64,000 bases of DNA from Paenibacillus sp. IHBB 10380 (GCF_000949425.1 NZ_CP010976.1:3596001-3660000), one strand, 5' to 3'; positions 1 through 9,341 are shown, counted from the first letter of the stretch. A program made the numbers and translations. Notes: generated from the sequence alone by a model not told the origin.

Positions 1-150
1 CACACCTGATAACATCTGTAACAATGTCGATTTACCGCTCCCATTAGGACCAATAATCCCCCACCATTCACCTTCCTGCACAGTCCAATTTACATCTTGA
101 AGTGCCATAAAGCCACCATAACTCTTCTCTACACGATTCACTTGAATCAT
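1..150 (-). CDS. ABC transporter ATP-binding protein, N-terminal part (BtuD/FecE type)
   Basis: Only the first 50 codons are in the window; the gene runs off the left edge. Translation from the ATG at 150 gives a typical ABC ATPase start with an aromatic A-loop region and a Walker A motif GPNGSGKST at about residues 35-43. A GGAAAGGA ribosome site lies just upstream. It most likely supplies the ATPase for the btuF/btuC-type transporter encoded at 2152-4196, because such ATPases normally sit directly after the permease. Here an alkaline phosphatase gene and a terminator lie in between, so it is probably transcribed separately. The partner assignment is an inference. Confidence 0.85.
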   Translation of the reverse strand, partial: MIQVNRVEKSYGGFMALQDVNWTVQEGEWWGIIGPNGSGKSTLLQMLSGV

Positions 151-279
151 AGCATTGTTCCTTTCCACATTGCGTATCCCCTACTCCTCATTATAAGTGG
201 AACAAGAACTCATTTCATCCCTTCGAACAATAATCCTCATCCTCGCAACAAGCTGCGGGGAATTTGACGCACTAAAATT

Positions 280-322
280 AAAAAAAAGCTCAGGTTGTCG
301 AGGCATCCTCATTAACCTGAGC
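280..322 (-). terminator. Intrinsic terminator after the alkaline phosphatase gene
   Basis: A perfect 9-bp inverted repeat (gctcaggtt at 288-296 and aacctgagc at 314-322) is followed, on the minus strand, by a run of eight T. It ends the phosphatase transcript and separates it from the ATPase gene at 150. The remaining 151-279 holds a possible minus-strand -10 TATAAT at 190-195 without a convincing -35 box. Confidence 0.85.
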
Positions 323-345
323 GTGAATAGAGTCATGTAATTATA

Positions 346-1980
346 CTATTTGATTAAATCAACAGCTTCTTGCGAAAGCCAAGTCTTACCGCCAATTAAT
401 AATGTAAGCGTATTAAGCTTTATCGTCTTACCATCGATTAATGCGATATTTTTATCTAGCGGCAGTTTCAATGTTTGATTCCCTTTTTTTACAACGATAA
501 CTGGATTCTCTTTATTCGCATAATCAATTTTGACCGTTGCACCTTTAGCGATAAAGGCAGCACCGGATACATATAATGTTTTTTCTAAGGCTGGCACATC
601 AAGGCCCGAAACATGCTGTATATATTTCCCTATATCCGAATTCATAATAACTCCGCTTCCCATAAAATCAGTAGGTTTGAAGTTTCTCGGGTGATAAGCG
701 AATATACCGACTTCATCAGTCGTGTGGTCTTCCGTCGAAAAAGATACGCCAATTCTCTCTCCGATCATATGTCCAATTACGGGAGAGAGATTATCCTTCA
801 GCCCTACTTTGACGGCTGCCACCTCTTCTTTGGTCAGATCCGTAAGTCCATACTCTTCTTTCAGCACTTTCTTCATATTGGATTCGTTAATTGAACCCTC
901 TATGCCATAGCTAGTATGTTTAACGCCTTTTAAAGCCGATCTCAGATCGTTCATTGTATCATAATTTGTCATATTCAGACCGCCTGTGGCATGATCTGAG
1001 GTAGATACGACAACCGTATTGCCATCTTTTTCTGCGAATTCGACCGCCACTTTAAAAGCTTTATCAAAAGCTAAAATTTCGCTTATCATACCAATCGGGT
1101 CATTGTCATGACCAAACCAGTCAATTTGGCTCGCTTCCACCATCATGAAAAATCCATTCTCGTTGGTGGCTAGTTTGTCGATAGCTACTTTTGTCATTTC
1201 AGCTAGGTTCGGCTGTTCCTTTGGATTAAGGTCAAAATCAGCGTCTAACGCTTCCGATTGAAAAAGACCCCAAATTTTATTCGTTTTCGATTTTAATAAC
1301 TCATTTTTGTTGGTCACATACTCATAACCGTTAGTCTTTAAAACTTTTGTAAGATCTTCGCCATCTTTTCTATTGTTGTCTTTCTTACCAGGTACAAGGT
1401 AGTCTGAACCCCCACCAAGCAATACGTCGACCCCATCATATACCATTTGTTCGGCAATAGACCCCGCAAATTCCCGACTGGCGGCATGACTAGCAAACAC
1501 AGCAGGTGTAGCATCCGTAAGCTCACATGTAAATACCAATCCCGTTCCTTTTCCCTCGAGTCTAGCCGCTTCAAGTATCGTAGGAAGGGGTTTATTCGCC
1601 TCGTTCAGCTTCGTTGGCTCTATGAATGGCATAGTGATCTTATCCGGAAGAATCGAAACCGTTTCGCTCTTAATTTTATGCCCTGTAGCTAAGGCTGTGG
1701 CACCTGCAGCGGAATCCGTAGTTAGAGAATCGGCAGAGTAGGTTCTTGACAATCCGGTAAAGTATTTATCTATGAAGAGCGGTTCCCCTCCTTGATACCA
1801 CCTAGCCAAATTAACACCGTTCAGACTCATTCCGTCCGTAACAAATAGAATAACATTCTTCACAGCATGATCCCCGGCACTCGCATTACTACCATAAGAA
1901 ACACTGCCGCCAGCAAAAACGCTACATAAAAGCATAAAACTAGAGATACCGCAGAATAACTTTCTTCCTTTCATATCCAT
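346..1980 (-). CDS. Secreted alkaline phosphatase with C-terminal stalk domain
   Basis: 544 aa. It hydrolyses phosphate monoesters outside the cell. An N-terminal signal peptide occupies about residues 1-30. The metal-binding Asp is in VTDGMS (D49), the nucleophile is Ser90 in TDSAAGATALATG, and further metal ligands are in DWFGHDND, TSDHATGG and EDHTTDE. All three metal sites therefore look complete. Residues from about 490 to the end resemble the copper-amine-oxidase N-terminal-like stalk domain common in Paenibacillus exoproteins. A GAGGGG site precedes the ATG at 1980. It is downstream of btuC in the same direction with a 170-bp gap, so it splits the transporter permease from the ATPase. 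No Pho-box was recognised. Confidence 0.93.
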   Translation of the reverse strand: MDMKGRKLFCGISSFMLLCSVFAGGSVSYGSNASAGDHAVKNVILFVTDGMSLNGVNLARWYQGGEPLFIDKYFTGLSRTYSADSLTTDSAAGATALATGHKIKSETVSILPDKITMPFIEPTKLNEANKPLPTILEAARLEGKGTGLVFTCELTDATPAVFASHAASREFAGSIAEQMVYDGVDVLLGGGSDYLVPGKKDNNRKDGEDLTKVLKTNGYEYVTNKNELLKSKTNKIWGLFQSEALDADFDLNPKEQPNLAEMTKVAIDKLATNENGFFMMVEASQIDWFGHDNDPIGMISEILAFDKAFKVAVEFAEKDGNTVVVSTSDHATGGLNMTNYDTMNDLRSALKGVKHTSYGIEGSINESNMKKVLKEEYGLTDLTKEEVAAVKVGLKDNLSPVIGHMIGERIGVSFSTEDHTTDEVGIFAYHPRNFKPTDFMGSGVIMNSDIGKYIQHVSGLDVPALEKTLYVSGAAFIAKGATVKIDYANKENPVIVVKKGNQTLKLPLDKNIALIDGKTIKLNTLTLLIGGKTWLSQEAVDLIK

Positions 1981-2151
1981 GCCCCCTCTACCCTAATTAT
2001 TGTGTGAATTAGTCTGTTCACCATATTAGACCATCACAGATAGAGTGTAGCGTAGGATGATAAGAATTTACTGTACTTATACGGTACAAAATACAATTTT
2101 TCTACAAATCTTGCTTTTAAATCATGATAGAAAAAGAATTGTGCTCGACTT

Positions 2152-3195
2152 TTATTTATCCATTCGTGCGTTAATTTTATTACGATATAACAAATAAGCA
2201 AAGAAAGGCGCCCCCACAAAAGCAGTAACTACACCCAGTGGAATTTCAGTCGGTGCAAGTAAGGAACGGGCAACCGTATCCGCCAACACCATGAATATTC
2301 CCCCACCGATCGCAGACAAGGGAACAATTAGCCTATAATCTGGGCCCACAATCAGCCGAATCATATGAGGAATAACTAGGCCGACAAATCCGATAATGCC
2401 AGAGACCGACACGGCAGCTGCTGTTAGTAGGGTAGACACTAACAAGACACCCATTTTGAGCCCTTCCACATGAAGTCCTAAATGAGCTGCTTGACGCTCT
2501 CCGAGTGATAACAAATTAAGTGACCTAGCTCGACTCCATATGAATATTAATCCGATTAATAAGTATGGGAAAAGGATGGCCGTATACGACCACCCTCGCA
2601 AGCTAAGACTTCCCATCGTCCAGAATAAAATTTCGTTAATGGTTTTGTTCGACATCGCTGACAGAAAGGATACAATCGCTCCCAGAAAAGATTGCATCAC
2701 CACACCTGACAGAATCAGACGATTCGTAGGGATCTTCCCACCTTCTCTTGCTAGAGCCAATACACCCCACAACGTAATTACTCCTGCGACAAAAGCCACA
2801 AGAGGCAACGTCCATATACCAAATAGAGAATATTGGAGACCGAAAAAGATAAGAACAGACGCCCCAACAGCCGCACCTGAGGATACCCCAAGGGTATACG
2901 GATCGGCTAATGGATTCCTAAGAACACCCTGAAATCCAGAACCCGCTACAGCCAGTGCCGCTCCCACTAACATGCCTAGGATAATCCGAGGAAGTCGCAC
3001 TTTGATCAATATTTGTTCAAAAGAGGGGCTCCAAGTAGGTGTCACAGCATCTCCAATCCATGGTAGCTGATGCACTAAAATCATAACGATATCTTTAATC
3101 GGTAGCTTTACTGAACCAATTCCGAGACAGATCAGTAAAGTTAGCACTAGCAGTATGATCCCTACTCCGCTATAACCCGCTAGCTTCTTGCTCAT
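2152..3195 (-). CDS. btuC: FecCD/BtuC-family ABC permease, probably cobamide uptake
   Basis: 347 aa, strongly hydrophobic, with about nine or ten membrane segments. The N-terminal segment and the family signature GAALAVAGSGFQGVLRNPLADP near residues 79-100 are typical of FecCD permeases. ISGIIGFVGLVIPHMIR near the C-terminal third is the usual ATPase-contact region. The ATG overlaps the btuF stop codon by one base (TAATG), so the two are translationally coupled. FecCD permeases serve siderophores or cobamides. The upstream cobalamin riboswitch and neighbouring cobamide genes make cobamide or cobinamide the likely substrate. Confidence 0.9.
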   Translation of the reverse strand: MSKKLAGYSGVGIILLVLTLLICLGIGSVKLPIKDIVMILVHQLPWIGDAVTPTWSPSFEQILIKVRLPRIILGMLVGAALAVAGSGFQGVLRNPLADPYTLGVSSGAAVGASVLIFFGLQYSLFGIWTLPLVAFVAGVITLWGVLALAREGGKIPTNRLILSGVVMQSFLGAIVSFLSAMSNKTINEILFWTMGSLSLRGWSYTAILFPYLLIGLIFIWSRARSLNLLSLGERQAAHLGLHVEGLKMGVLLVSTLLTAAAVSVSGIIGFVGLVIPHMIRLIVGPDYRLIVPLSAIGGGIFMVLADTVARSLLAPTEIPLGVVTAFVGAPFFAYLLYRNKINARMDK

Positions 3196-4196
3196 TATTT
3201 AAACAAGTCCGGATAGATAGCTTTTGCTACTTCTTTAAGCCCTGCCGTAGCTCTAGGCCCTGGACGGCTCAGCAAGTTATCATCCAATCCGAATATAGCT
3301 TCATTCTTCACAGCCGCTATTTGATCCCAACCACTGCGGCCTTTAATCATGTCATCCAGACCCTTTTTAGTCACATCATCAATGACATTCTTGGAATACA
3401 GAATGACATCAGGATTATCCTGTATAATCTTCTCTTCACTAATCTTATTCCAACCTACTGTATCGGAAGCTACGTTAATCCCACCCGCAAGAGTGATCAA
3501 CTCATCCATAAATTCTCCCTTACCTACGGTCCAACCAGGGGAAAATTCTACATATACCTTCTTCTTTTGCTCGGGTGTAACAGATTTAACAGCTTCAATC
3601 ACTTCATCACGTTCTTGTTTCATGTGATCCGTCACCACTTTAGCTTGTGCTTGATGATCCGTAATCTGGCCATATAATTCAATATTACTTAAGATATCAT
3701 CTACTGTCTTGGGGTCTGTCTTAAAGATTCGAATTCCAAGATCACGTAGCTTCTTTACCGCTTCTTCGCTCATTGAAATACCTGTAAATACGATATCCGC
3801 TTCAGATGCAATAATAGCTTCCTCATTCGGCTTCATAACACCACCCATCTTAGGCTTGGACACCACAGCCTCCGGATAATCATCATAATCAGACACGCCT
3901 ACAATTTCGTTATCAAGACCAATAGCGAATAGCGCCTCCGTCTCTGCAGGAGACACGGATACAATACGTTTAGGAGCCTCAGCGAAAGTGAAAGACTCTC
4001 CTGTTGAATCCTTTACGGTTAATGGATATACCGTTTTCAATTCCTCTGTTGCCTCTGGCTGTTCCGTAGTCGTTACAGGTTGCTCTACTGCTGGTGCATT
4101 CTGTGCTTGTTTGTTGTCTGCACCACATCCAGCAAGTGATAACGCTAGTACGAGTGCAAGTAGACCTGAGGTCCACAACTTCATTAATTTGTTCAT
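3195..4196 (-). CDS. btuF: Cobamide-binding lipoprotein of ABC transporter (BtuF-like)
   Basis: 333 aa. A lipoprotein signal ends in the lipobox LAGC, then an acidic/Thr-rich linker leads into a TroA/BtuF-type periplasmic-binding fold (motifs KRIVSVSPAETEALFAIG and EIVGVSDYDDYP). It should capture extracellular cobamide or cobinamide and hand it to the btuC permease. The start at 4196 is chosen because an AGGGAG site precedes it. The longer reading to 4265 would begin inside the terminator hairpin of the leader and put non-signal residues ahead of the signal peptide. The gene is the first one under the cobalamin riboswitch. Confidence 0.9.
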   Translation of the reverse strand: MNKLMKLWTSGLLALVLALSLAGCGADNKQAQNAPAVEQPVTTTEQPEATEELKTVYPLTVKDSTGESFTFAEAPKRIVSVSPAETEALFAIGLDNEIVGVSDYDDYPEAVVSKPKMGGVMKPNEEAIIASEADIVFTGISMSEEAVKKLRDLGIRIFKTDPKTVDDILSNIELYGQITDHQAQAKVVTDHMKQERDEVIEAVKSVTPEQKKKVYVEFSPGWTVGKGEFMDELITLAGGINVASDTVGWNKISEEKIIQDNPDVILYSKNVIDDVTKKGLDDMIKGRSGWDQIAAVKNEAIFGLDDNLLSRPGPRATAGLKEVAKAIYPDLFK

Positions 4197-4240
4197 AAGA
4201 TTTCTGATCTCCCTTTCTATCTTGACTGGCTTATAACAAC

Positions 4241-4274
4241 AAAAAAAACCTGATCCATTGTTCACAGAATCAGG
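4241..4274 (-). terminator. Riboswitch expression-platform terminator
   Basis: On the minus strand CCTGAT pairs with ATCAGG (arms at 4269-4274 and 4249-4254) and is followed by eight T (4241-4248). It lies between the cobalamin aptamer and btuF. That is the arrangement of a transcription-terminating OFF switch. Confidence 0.85.
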
Positions 4275-4396
4275 GATTACGTCTACAAGACTTTATGTTG
4301 CTCATAAATGTCGAGAGTACTCTAGCTGGAGCTTTCACCCGTAAGTACTTATTTGCACACGTAACCCTTTCCACGAAGGACCGTCATTCTTCTCAT

Positions 4397-4582
4397 AAGG
4401 CAGGTCTCCTGACTTACAGGTAAATCATATCCTAGCCTTCCCATTCTACCTTAGGGCAGAACAGTGACATATAAGGATATTCCCTGTTACACAGTGGCGG
4501 GACCGTACTGGATTTACACCAGCTTCCCTTTTAACCCGATTGAACAGCAAGTTAGAGAACTTACTCTCGGGACCTTAAGAAT
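4397..4582 (-). promoter_or_regulatory. Cobalamin (AdoCbl) riboswitch aptamer
   Basis: Read on the minus strand, the segment holds the hallmark elements in order: AAAAGGGAAGCTGGTGTAAA, then TCC, CGGTCCCGCCACTGT, and the B12 box AAGTCAGGAGACCTGC at about 4399-4415. It sits 200 nt upstream of btuF with a terminator in between, so binding of the coenzyme should stop transcription of btuF and btuC. The cobC-cbiB-cbiZ-cobD genes lie upstream of it and are not obviously controlled by this copy. Confidence 0.95.
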
Positions 4583-4624
4583 CAACAATATTAAATTTAT
4601 TGTTTAAGCTACACATCTCTGTTG

Positions 4625-4653
4625 ATTATAGGTGAAAAGCATAGCTGTTACAA
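4625..4653 (-). promoter_or_regulatory. Promoter of the riboswitch-btuFC transcript
   Basis: Minus strand: TTGTAA (4648-4653), a 17-bp spacer, then a perfect TATAAT (4625-4630). The predicted start lies about 35-40 nt before the aptamer. This is a good sigma-A match in the right place. Confidence 0.75.
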
Positions 4654-4739
4654 CCAAGTTTTTGTTGTTTCACCTTGTTGGTTCAATCTACTCGAGCAAA
4701 AATATATGATAATTCACATTCTATACAAATATGGATAGC

Positions 4740-5357
4740 TCAATATTCACTATGCAAAGTACCTGTCCAGCATCCATCATCTAAAGTAAGTAGCAACCTA
4801 ACTAAGCTACCTGGTTCCACAGACATATCCCAAAAGGATAGCTGAGGAACACTCATCGTTATCAGCTGCCTAATCACCCCACCATGCGTAACAACGAACA
4901 CCGATGGGATCGTACGATCTCGCCTATCCTCAAACGTCAATGGGATTAAGCTATTCAGAAAGTCCCTGATTCTTGCCTGAAAAAGATCCCAAGCCTCCCC
5001 ATTTGGTGGAAAAACCGCCTGTGGGTGATCCAGCCATTCACAATACAGAGGGAGTCCGTTTAACTCTTCATATGTCTTTCCTTCCCAATCTCCAAAGTCC
5101 ATCTCTCTCAAACGATTATCATAAATGGCAACGTCTAGAAGCTCAGGAGCTACGAAGGCTAGACTCTCTTGGCAACGTTTAAGATCACTACAGGCTACTT
5201 TACTAAACGTTCTACCGATGAGCTGTCTTCGCAGGGGGATCAGCTCCGCACGCGCTTCCCTTGTAATACTTATATCGCTGTGCCCTAAGTACCGTTTATC
5301 CACATTCCAGTGTGTTTTTCCATGGCGCATCAATAATAGCTCCAACGTCACTGCCAT
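4740..5357 (-). CDS. cobC: Histidine phosphatase, alpha-ribazole phosphatase-like
   Basis: 205 aa of the phosphoglycerate-mutase/histidine phosphatase family. The catalytic RHG is in LLLMRHGKTHWN near the N-terminus, the second Arg is in CSDLKRCQESL, and the second catalytic His is in VVTHGGVIRQL. In cobamide assembly CobC removes the phosphate from alpha-ribazole phosphate or adenosylcobalamin phosphate. Family members are hard to tell apart by sequence. The assignment rests on position: the start overlaps the cbiB stop by 10 bp in a cobamide operon. Confidence 0.8.
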   Translation of the reverse strand: MAVTLELLLMRHGKTHWNVDKRYLGHSDISITREARAELIPLRRQLIGRTFSKVACSDLKRCQESLAFVAPELLDVAIYDNRLREMDFGDWEGKTYEELNGLPLYCEWLDHPQAVFPPNGEAWDLFQARIRDFLNSLIPLTFEDRRDRTIPSVFVVTHGGVIRQLITMSVPQLSFWDMSVEPGSLVRLLLTLDDGCWTGTLHSEY

Positions 5358-6322
5358 AATGTCCCTCCTACAACCCAGATAAGAAGTAGACCTACAACTA
5401 TAAATGTCAAAGATGTCAGGATCATGAGTCTAATTGTAGCTTTAATATCACTAGCATTCATAACCCGAGTAGCTTCTCCCATATAAGCTCTGAAAGACAC
5501 GATCCCTTGGTAACTATTCTCGCCACCCATTCGTATACCTAAGGCTCCAGCAACTGCTGATTCTGGATAGCCACTATTAGGACTAGGATGGAGTCTAGCA
5601 TCATGCTTTACAGTTCTATACGCTCTCTTATCATCTAGTCGCATTATTCTAGCGCTAAAGATCAGTAATATAGCTGTTATTCTTGCTGGGATATAGTTGG
5701 CTATATCATCGAATCTAGCCGAAGCCCAGCCTAAATTCATGTACTTATCATTCTTGTAACCTACCATTGAATCCAACGTATTCACTGCTCGATATGCCAT
5801 AGCAAGGGGAGCTCCACCAATCAGAGCATAGAATAAAGGAGATACAATGGCATCTACGATATTCTCAGCTACTGTCTCCACCGTTCCACGCACAACTTCT
5901 GGCTCCTCCAGATGTTCCGTGTCACGACCAACAATCATGCTAAGTGCCTGTCTAGCAGCAGGTAAGTCACCACGACTGAGGTGACCGAATACTTCCATAC
6001 CCGCATCTTTTAATCCTTTAATGGCAATGGTTGTAGCTATAAGTATCGATTCTGCTATCCATGCAGCCCACGGATGGATCATATACAACCCTTTCAAAAG
6101 TCCCCAAGTCAGGGCAAAAGAACCCCCTACCACAACAATCGGTAAAAGTATGCCTGCCTTTTTTAGTGCTGTAGGACGGCTAAAGAACCTCCGTATCCAC
6201 TTTTCTATACGTTTTATTGCTTTACCCATAAAAATAACAGGATGGGGTAGCCAGCGCGGGTCACCTATCCATAGATCTATAACATACGCAATTAGCACAA
6301 TCCATATGGCATTCATAGCCAT
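5348..6322 (-). CDS. cbiB: Adenosylcobinamide-phosphate synthase
   Basis: 324 aa integral membrane protein that attaches the aminopropanol phosphate arm to adenosylcobyric acid. The N-terminus has the family signature DLWIGDPRWLPHPV followed by MGKAI. Further conserved blocks are VAENIVDAIVSPLFYALIGG, YRAVNTLDSMVGY and HPSPNSGYPESAVAGALGI. It overlaps the cbiZ stop by one base (TAATG) and cobC by 10 bp, so the genes are co-translated. An alternative ATG lies two codons downstream. Confidence 0.95.
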   Translation of the reverse strand: MAMNAIWIVLIAYVIDLWIGDPRWLPHPVIFMGKAIKRIEKWIRRFFSRPTALKKAGILLPIVVVGGSFALTWGLLKGLYMIHPWAAWIAESILIATTIAIKGLKDAGMEVFGHLSRGDLPAARQALSMIVGRDTEHLEEPEVVRGTVETVAENIVDAIVSPLFYALIGGAPLAMAYRAVNTLDSMVGYKNDKYMNLGWASARFDDIANYIPARITAILLIFSARIMRLDDKRAYRTVKHDARLHPSPNSGYPESAVAGALGIRMGGENSYQGIVSFRAYMGEATRVMNASDIKATIRLMILTSLTFIVVGLLLIWVVGGTLWQ

Positions 6323-7047
6323 TATCGAAGACTTGCCCTTGCTGCTAGAAGGCTCTCCTTCACGGTCCCGTAGACAATACGTCCAATAGCCGCCCCTAGA
6401 TCAGTCGCCGTTCCAGCATATGCATGAGTGGCTTCATATGACTTGTTCTGACTAACTCCAAGCACAATCGCATCCGTAGTCGTTCCCGTCGCAACTAGAT
6501 CATTTTCAACATCGCGTATATCAAGATCAGCAAGCGCCGCCGCCTTGGCTTCTACCGCTGTCATGACTGCATTTACCATCGCGGCTTGCGTTAATTGACC
6601 ATCAATCATTAACATGATATTGATCGTTCCCGGTCTGTAAGCAGCAAAAGTAGTCCGCTCTGATCCAGCGCGTGCGCCATTCGATACTCCCGCTGTCGTG
6701 CAACAAAAGAGAGAAGCAGCCTCCCCTTTCTCTTCCAACACTGCAGCATGTTCTAACTTAACAGCCGTTAGCAATCCTGCTGTCGATTCAAGAGGGTATT
6801 TCCACTCTCCGAGCCAATTCGCAATATCTCGCTCTGGATTATCGCATTCATAGAATCGATCCACGTAAATATTAGTAATGCGGTTAATATACCCCTTACC
6901 TCCACCGTGAACTGCACTACTAAGACTATCTAAATGAATTGGCGAATGCAGTAATAGATGTTGATCTTCTCTAGTCAAAGTGAGTTCAGGCCATACTGTA
7001 GAATGATATTGCTTCGTTACGCCATCCACAAAAGGTGTTGTCATCAT
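6322..7047 (-). CDS. cbiZ: Adenosylcobinamide amidohydrolase
   Basis: 241 aa. CbiZ cuts the aminopropanol arm off imported (pseudo)cobinamides or cobamides to give adenosylcobyric acid, which CbiB can rebuild with the cell's own lower ligand. The CbiZ-family blocks are visible: SSAVHGGGKGYINRITN, TTAGVSNGARAGS and DLVATGTTTDAIVLG. Its place next to cbiB, cobD and btuFC points to salvage and remodelling, not full synthesis; no corrin-ring genes are in the window. Confidence 0.92.
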   Translation of the reverse strand: MMTTPFVDGVTKQYHSTVWPELTLTREDQHLLLHSPIHLDSLSSAVHGGGKGYINRITNIYVDRFYECDNPERDIANWLGEWKYPLESTAGLLTAVKLEHAAVLEEKGEAASLFCCTTAGVSNGARAGSERTTFAAYRPGTINIMLMIDGQLTQAAMVNAVMTAVEAKAAALADLDIRDVENDLVATGTTTDAIVLGVSQNKSYEATHAYAGTATDLGAAIGRIVYGTVKESLLAARASLR

Positions 7048-7080
7048 TACAGCTCCTATTCTTGTAATTCTTTTCTCAGA

Positions 7081-8166
7081 TTATTCCTCTAATACGCTTG
7101 TCATTTCCTTAAGCAATCTCAGATTAGCTTCATGTCCCTTTACTGCTAATCTGATATACCGTGGTCCAAGCCCAGGATACATCGCGCAACTACGAATGAG
7201 TATACCTCGCAATCCTAGTTCACGCTGCATATCTTCAGCACTCCAAGAAGGTGGTAGCTCCACCAATAGGAAATTTGCCTCTCCTGGACTTACCTCGCAG
7301 CCCATATCCTTGAGTCCAGTAGTCAGAACATTACGTTCCGAAGAGATTAGATCCATCGTCTTCTGTTCGTATTCCTCACTAATTTGCAGACATATCTCAC
7401 CTGCTAGCAATGCAAGTCCATTCACACTCCATGTGACTTGTTTTCCCTGCATGAGCTTAATGATATTAGGATGTGCCAATGCGTAGCCTAATCTTAAGCC
7501 AGGAATGGCATAGAACTTCGTCATGGAGCGCACTAAGAGAAGATGCGGAAATGGAGTAAGCTCTAGCAGAAGCGAATTCCGCTGTTCTTCTGGAATGAAA
7601 TCTATAAAGGCTTCGTCCACTACGAGATATGTATCATATTCCTCAGCCGTTTCCGCCAAAGCACGTAACTCTTCCAACTTATACTGCACACCATTCGGAT
7701 TATTCGGCTGTCCAAGGAATAGAAGGTCAACCTGTTGTATTAACTCCGCGACATCACTCACCGAGGCCGTCCAATCGTGTTCTTTAATGCCATATACAGC
7801 GAATACCTCTGCGCCAAACTGCTCCGATAATTGGCGATATTCTGAGAAACACGGCTCCACAATCCCCACCTTCCGTGGATGAAGTGCTAGTAACAGGAGT
7901 GCCATACATTCAGCCGCACCATTCCCTACACAGATGGCATCTGTTGCAACATCAAGTTTGGCTGCTAGAATCTCTTTGAACTCACGATGACCGGGATCAG
8001 GATAACGGATAATAGAGGCTACAGCGTCCTGAAGTCTCTTTAATACTTCCTGAGGAGGTCCCAACGGATTGATATTGGCACTGAAATCAAGGAAAGTGTC
8101 TACTCCTCTTCCATAAAGTTGAGCAGCGCTCTCCAGATCACCACCATGTCCATATACTTCGAGCAT
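7081..8166 (-). CDS. cobD: L-threonine-O-3-phosphate decarboxylase (CobD/HisC-like aminotransferase fold)
   Basis: 361 aa PLP enzyme of the class I/II aminotransferase fold. It should make (R)-1-amino-2-propanol phosphate, the arm that CbiB adds. The substrate-loop NPNG is at 156-159, Asp184 in VVDEAF contacts the PLP ring, and the Schiff-base Lys is K217 in SMTKFYAIPGLRLGY. HisC (histidinol-phosphate aminotransferase) is the close relative. The cobamide operon context favours CobD. It is the first gene of the cluster with an AGGGGG site, 33 bp upstream of cbiZ. Confidence 0.88.
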   Translation of the reverse strand: MLEVYGHGGDLESAAQLYGRGVDTFLDFSANINPLGPPQEVLKRLQDAVASIIRYPDPGHREFKEILAAKLDVATDAICVGNGAAECMALLLLALHPRKVGIVEPCFSEYRQLSEQFGAEVFAVYGIKEHDWTASVSDVAELIQQVDLLFLGQPNNPNGVQYKLEELRALAETAEEYDTYLVVDEAFIDFIPEEQRNSLLLELTPFPHLLLVRSMTKFYAIPGLRLGYALAHPNIIKLMQGKQVTWSVNGLALLAGEICLQISEEYEQKTMDLISSERNVLTTGLKDMGCEVSPGEANFLLVELPPSWSAEDMQRELGLRGILIRSCAMYPGLGPRYIRLAVKGHEANLRLLKEMTSVLEE

Positions 8167-8339
8167 TTCTTATTTCCCCCTACGCCATAAATTTAACGAT
8201 GATCTTGTTATTATCATGCCGCTGATTAACGTACGTCAATGTCTCTTCCATTTTCCCTTTTGTTTCTCCACAACATTTCGTTTACAATTACAATGGATAT
8301 ACTAACTAAGATCAGTTCATATCAATGGAGGCGTTAACC

Positions 8340-9341
8340 ATGCTATTTATCGATAATCAGGGTATTCATGACCCTGCCATTAATCTCGCCATAGAAGAAT
8401 ATGCATTACGGCATTTACCTATGGAAGAAAGCTATTTGCTTTTCTATATTAACCGTCCTTCTATCATTATTGGCAAACATCAAAACACGATTGAGGAAAT
8501 CAATCAGGAATATTGCAAAGACAACAATGTACAAGTCGTACGTCGTTTATCTGGCGGCGGTGCTGTATACCACGACCTTGGTAACCTTAACTTCAGTTTC
8601 ATTACCAAGGATGATGGACAATCTTTTCATAACTTCTTGAAATTCACCCAACCCGTCATCGATGCGCTACATCAGATGGGCGTCAATGCTGAAATGACAG
8701 GTCGTAACGATCTTCAAGTCGGTGAACAAAAGATTTCGGGTAACGCTCAATTCTCTACACGAGGTCGCATGTTCAGCCATGGTACATTAATGTTTAATCT
8801 TAATTTGGATGATGTACAAGCTTCACTACGTGTCAATCCTGAGAAGTTCAAATCCAAGAGTACCAAATCGGTACGTAGCCGTGTAGCTAACATTAGTGAT
8901 CTGATGGAAGGTACCATGACGATTGAAGAGTTCCGATCCGAACTACTACGTTCGATCTTCGGCATGGACCCCGTGGATATTCCTCAGTACCATTTAACAG
9001 ATAAAGATTGGGAGAAGATCCACGAGATCTCCAAAGAACACTACCAGAATTGGGAGTGGAACTATGGTAATTCACCTGAGTCAAATGTGAAGCATACAAA
9101 GAAATTCCCAGCAGGCATTATCGATATACGCATGAATATCAACGAGGGCCGTATCCATGATATCAAGATTTATGGTGATTTCTTCGGCGTAGGCGATGTT
9201 GCTGATATTGAGAATACGTTACGCGATAAGCGTTATCAAGAAGCTGAGGTTAGAGAAGCTTTAGACAAATTTGAGATCAAACACTACTTCGGTAACATCG
9301 AACTAGAAGATTTTATCGGGCTGGTATTTCTGGAAGAATAG
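8340..9341 (+). CDS. lplA: Lipoate-protein ligase A
   Basis: 333 aa. It activates lipoate with ATP and transfers it to lipoyl domains of 2-oxoacid dehydrogenases or GcvH. The LplA/LplJ signatures are RRLSGGGAVYHDLGNLNFSF, GRNDLQVGEQKISGNAQ and HGTLMFNLNLDDV, and the C-terminal accessory domain is present. I place the start at 8340: the ATG five codons earlier overlaps the GGAGG ribosome site that serves the second ATG. It is divergent from cobD and followed by its own weak terminator. Confidence 0.93.
   Translation: MLFIDNQGIHDPAINLAIEEYALRHLPMEESYLLFYINRPSIIIGKHQNTIEEINQEYCKDNNVQVVRRLSGGGAVYHDLGNLNFSFITKDDGQSFHNFLKFTQPVIDALHQMGVNAEMTGRNDLQVGEQKISGNAQFSTRGRMFSHGTLMFNLNLDDVQASLRVNPEKFKSKSTKSVRSRVANISDLMEGTMTIEEFRSELLRSIFGMDPVDIPQYHLTDKDWEKIHEISKEHYQNWEWNYGNSPESNVKHTKKFPAGIIDIRMNINEGRIHDIKIYGDFFGVGDVADIENTLRDKRYQEAEVREALDKFEIKHYFGNIELEDFIGLVFLEE

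Noticed and set aside
4197..4265. Upstream extension of the BtuF start
   Set aside because: It would start inside the terminator hairpin of the riboswitch and place Cys-rich residues before the signal peptide.
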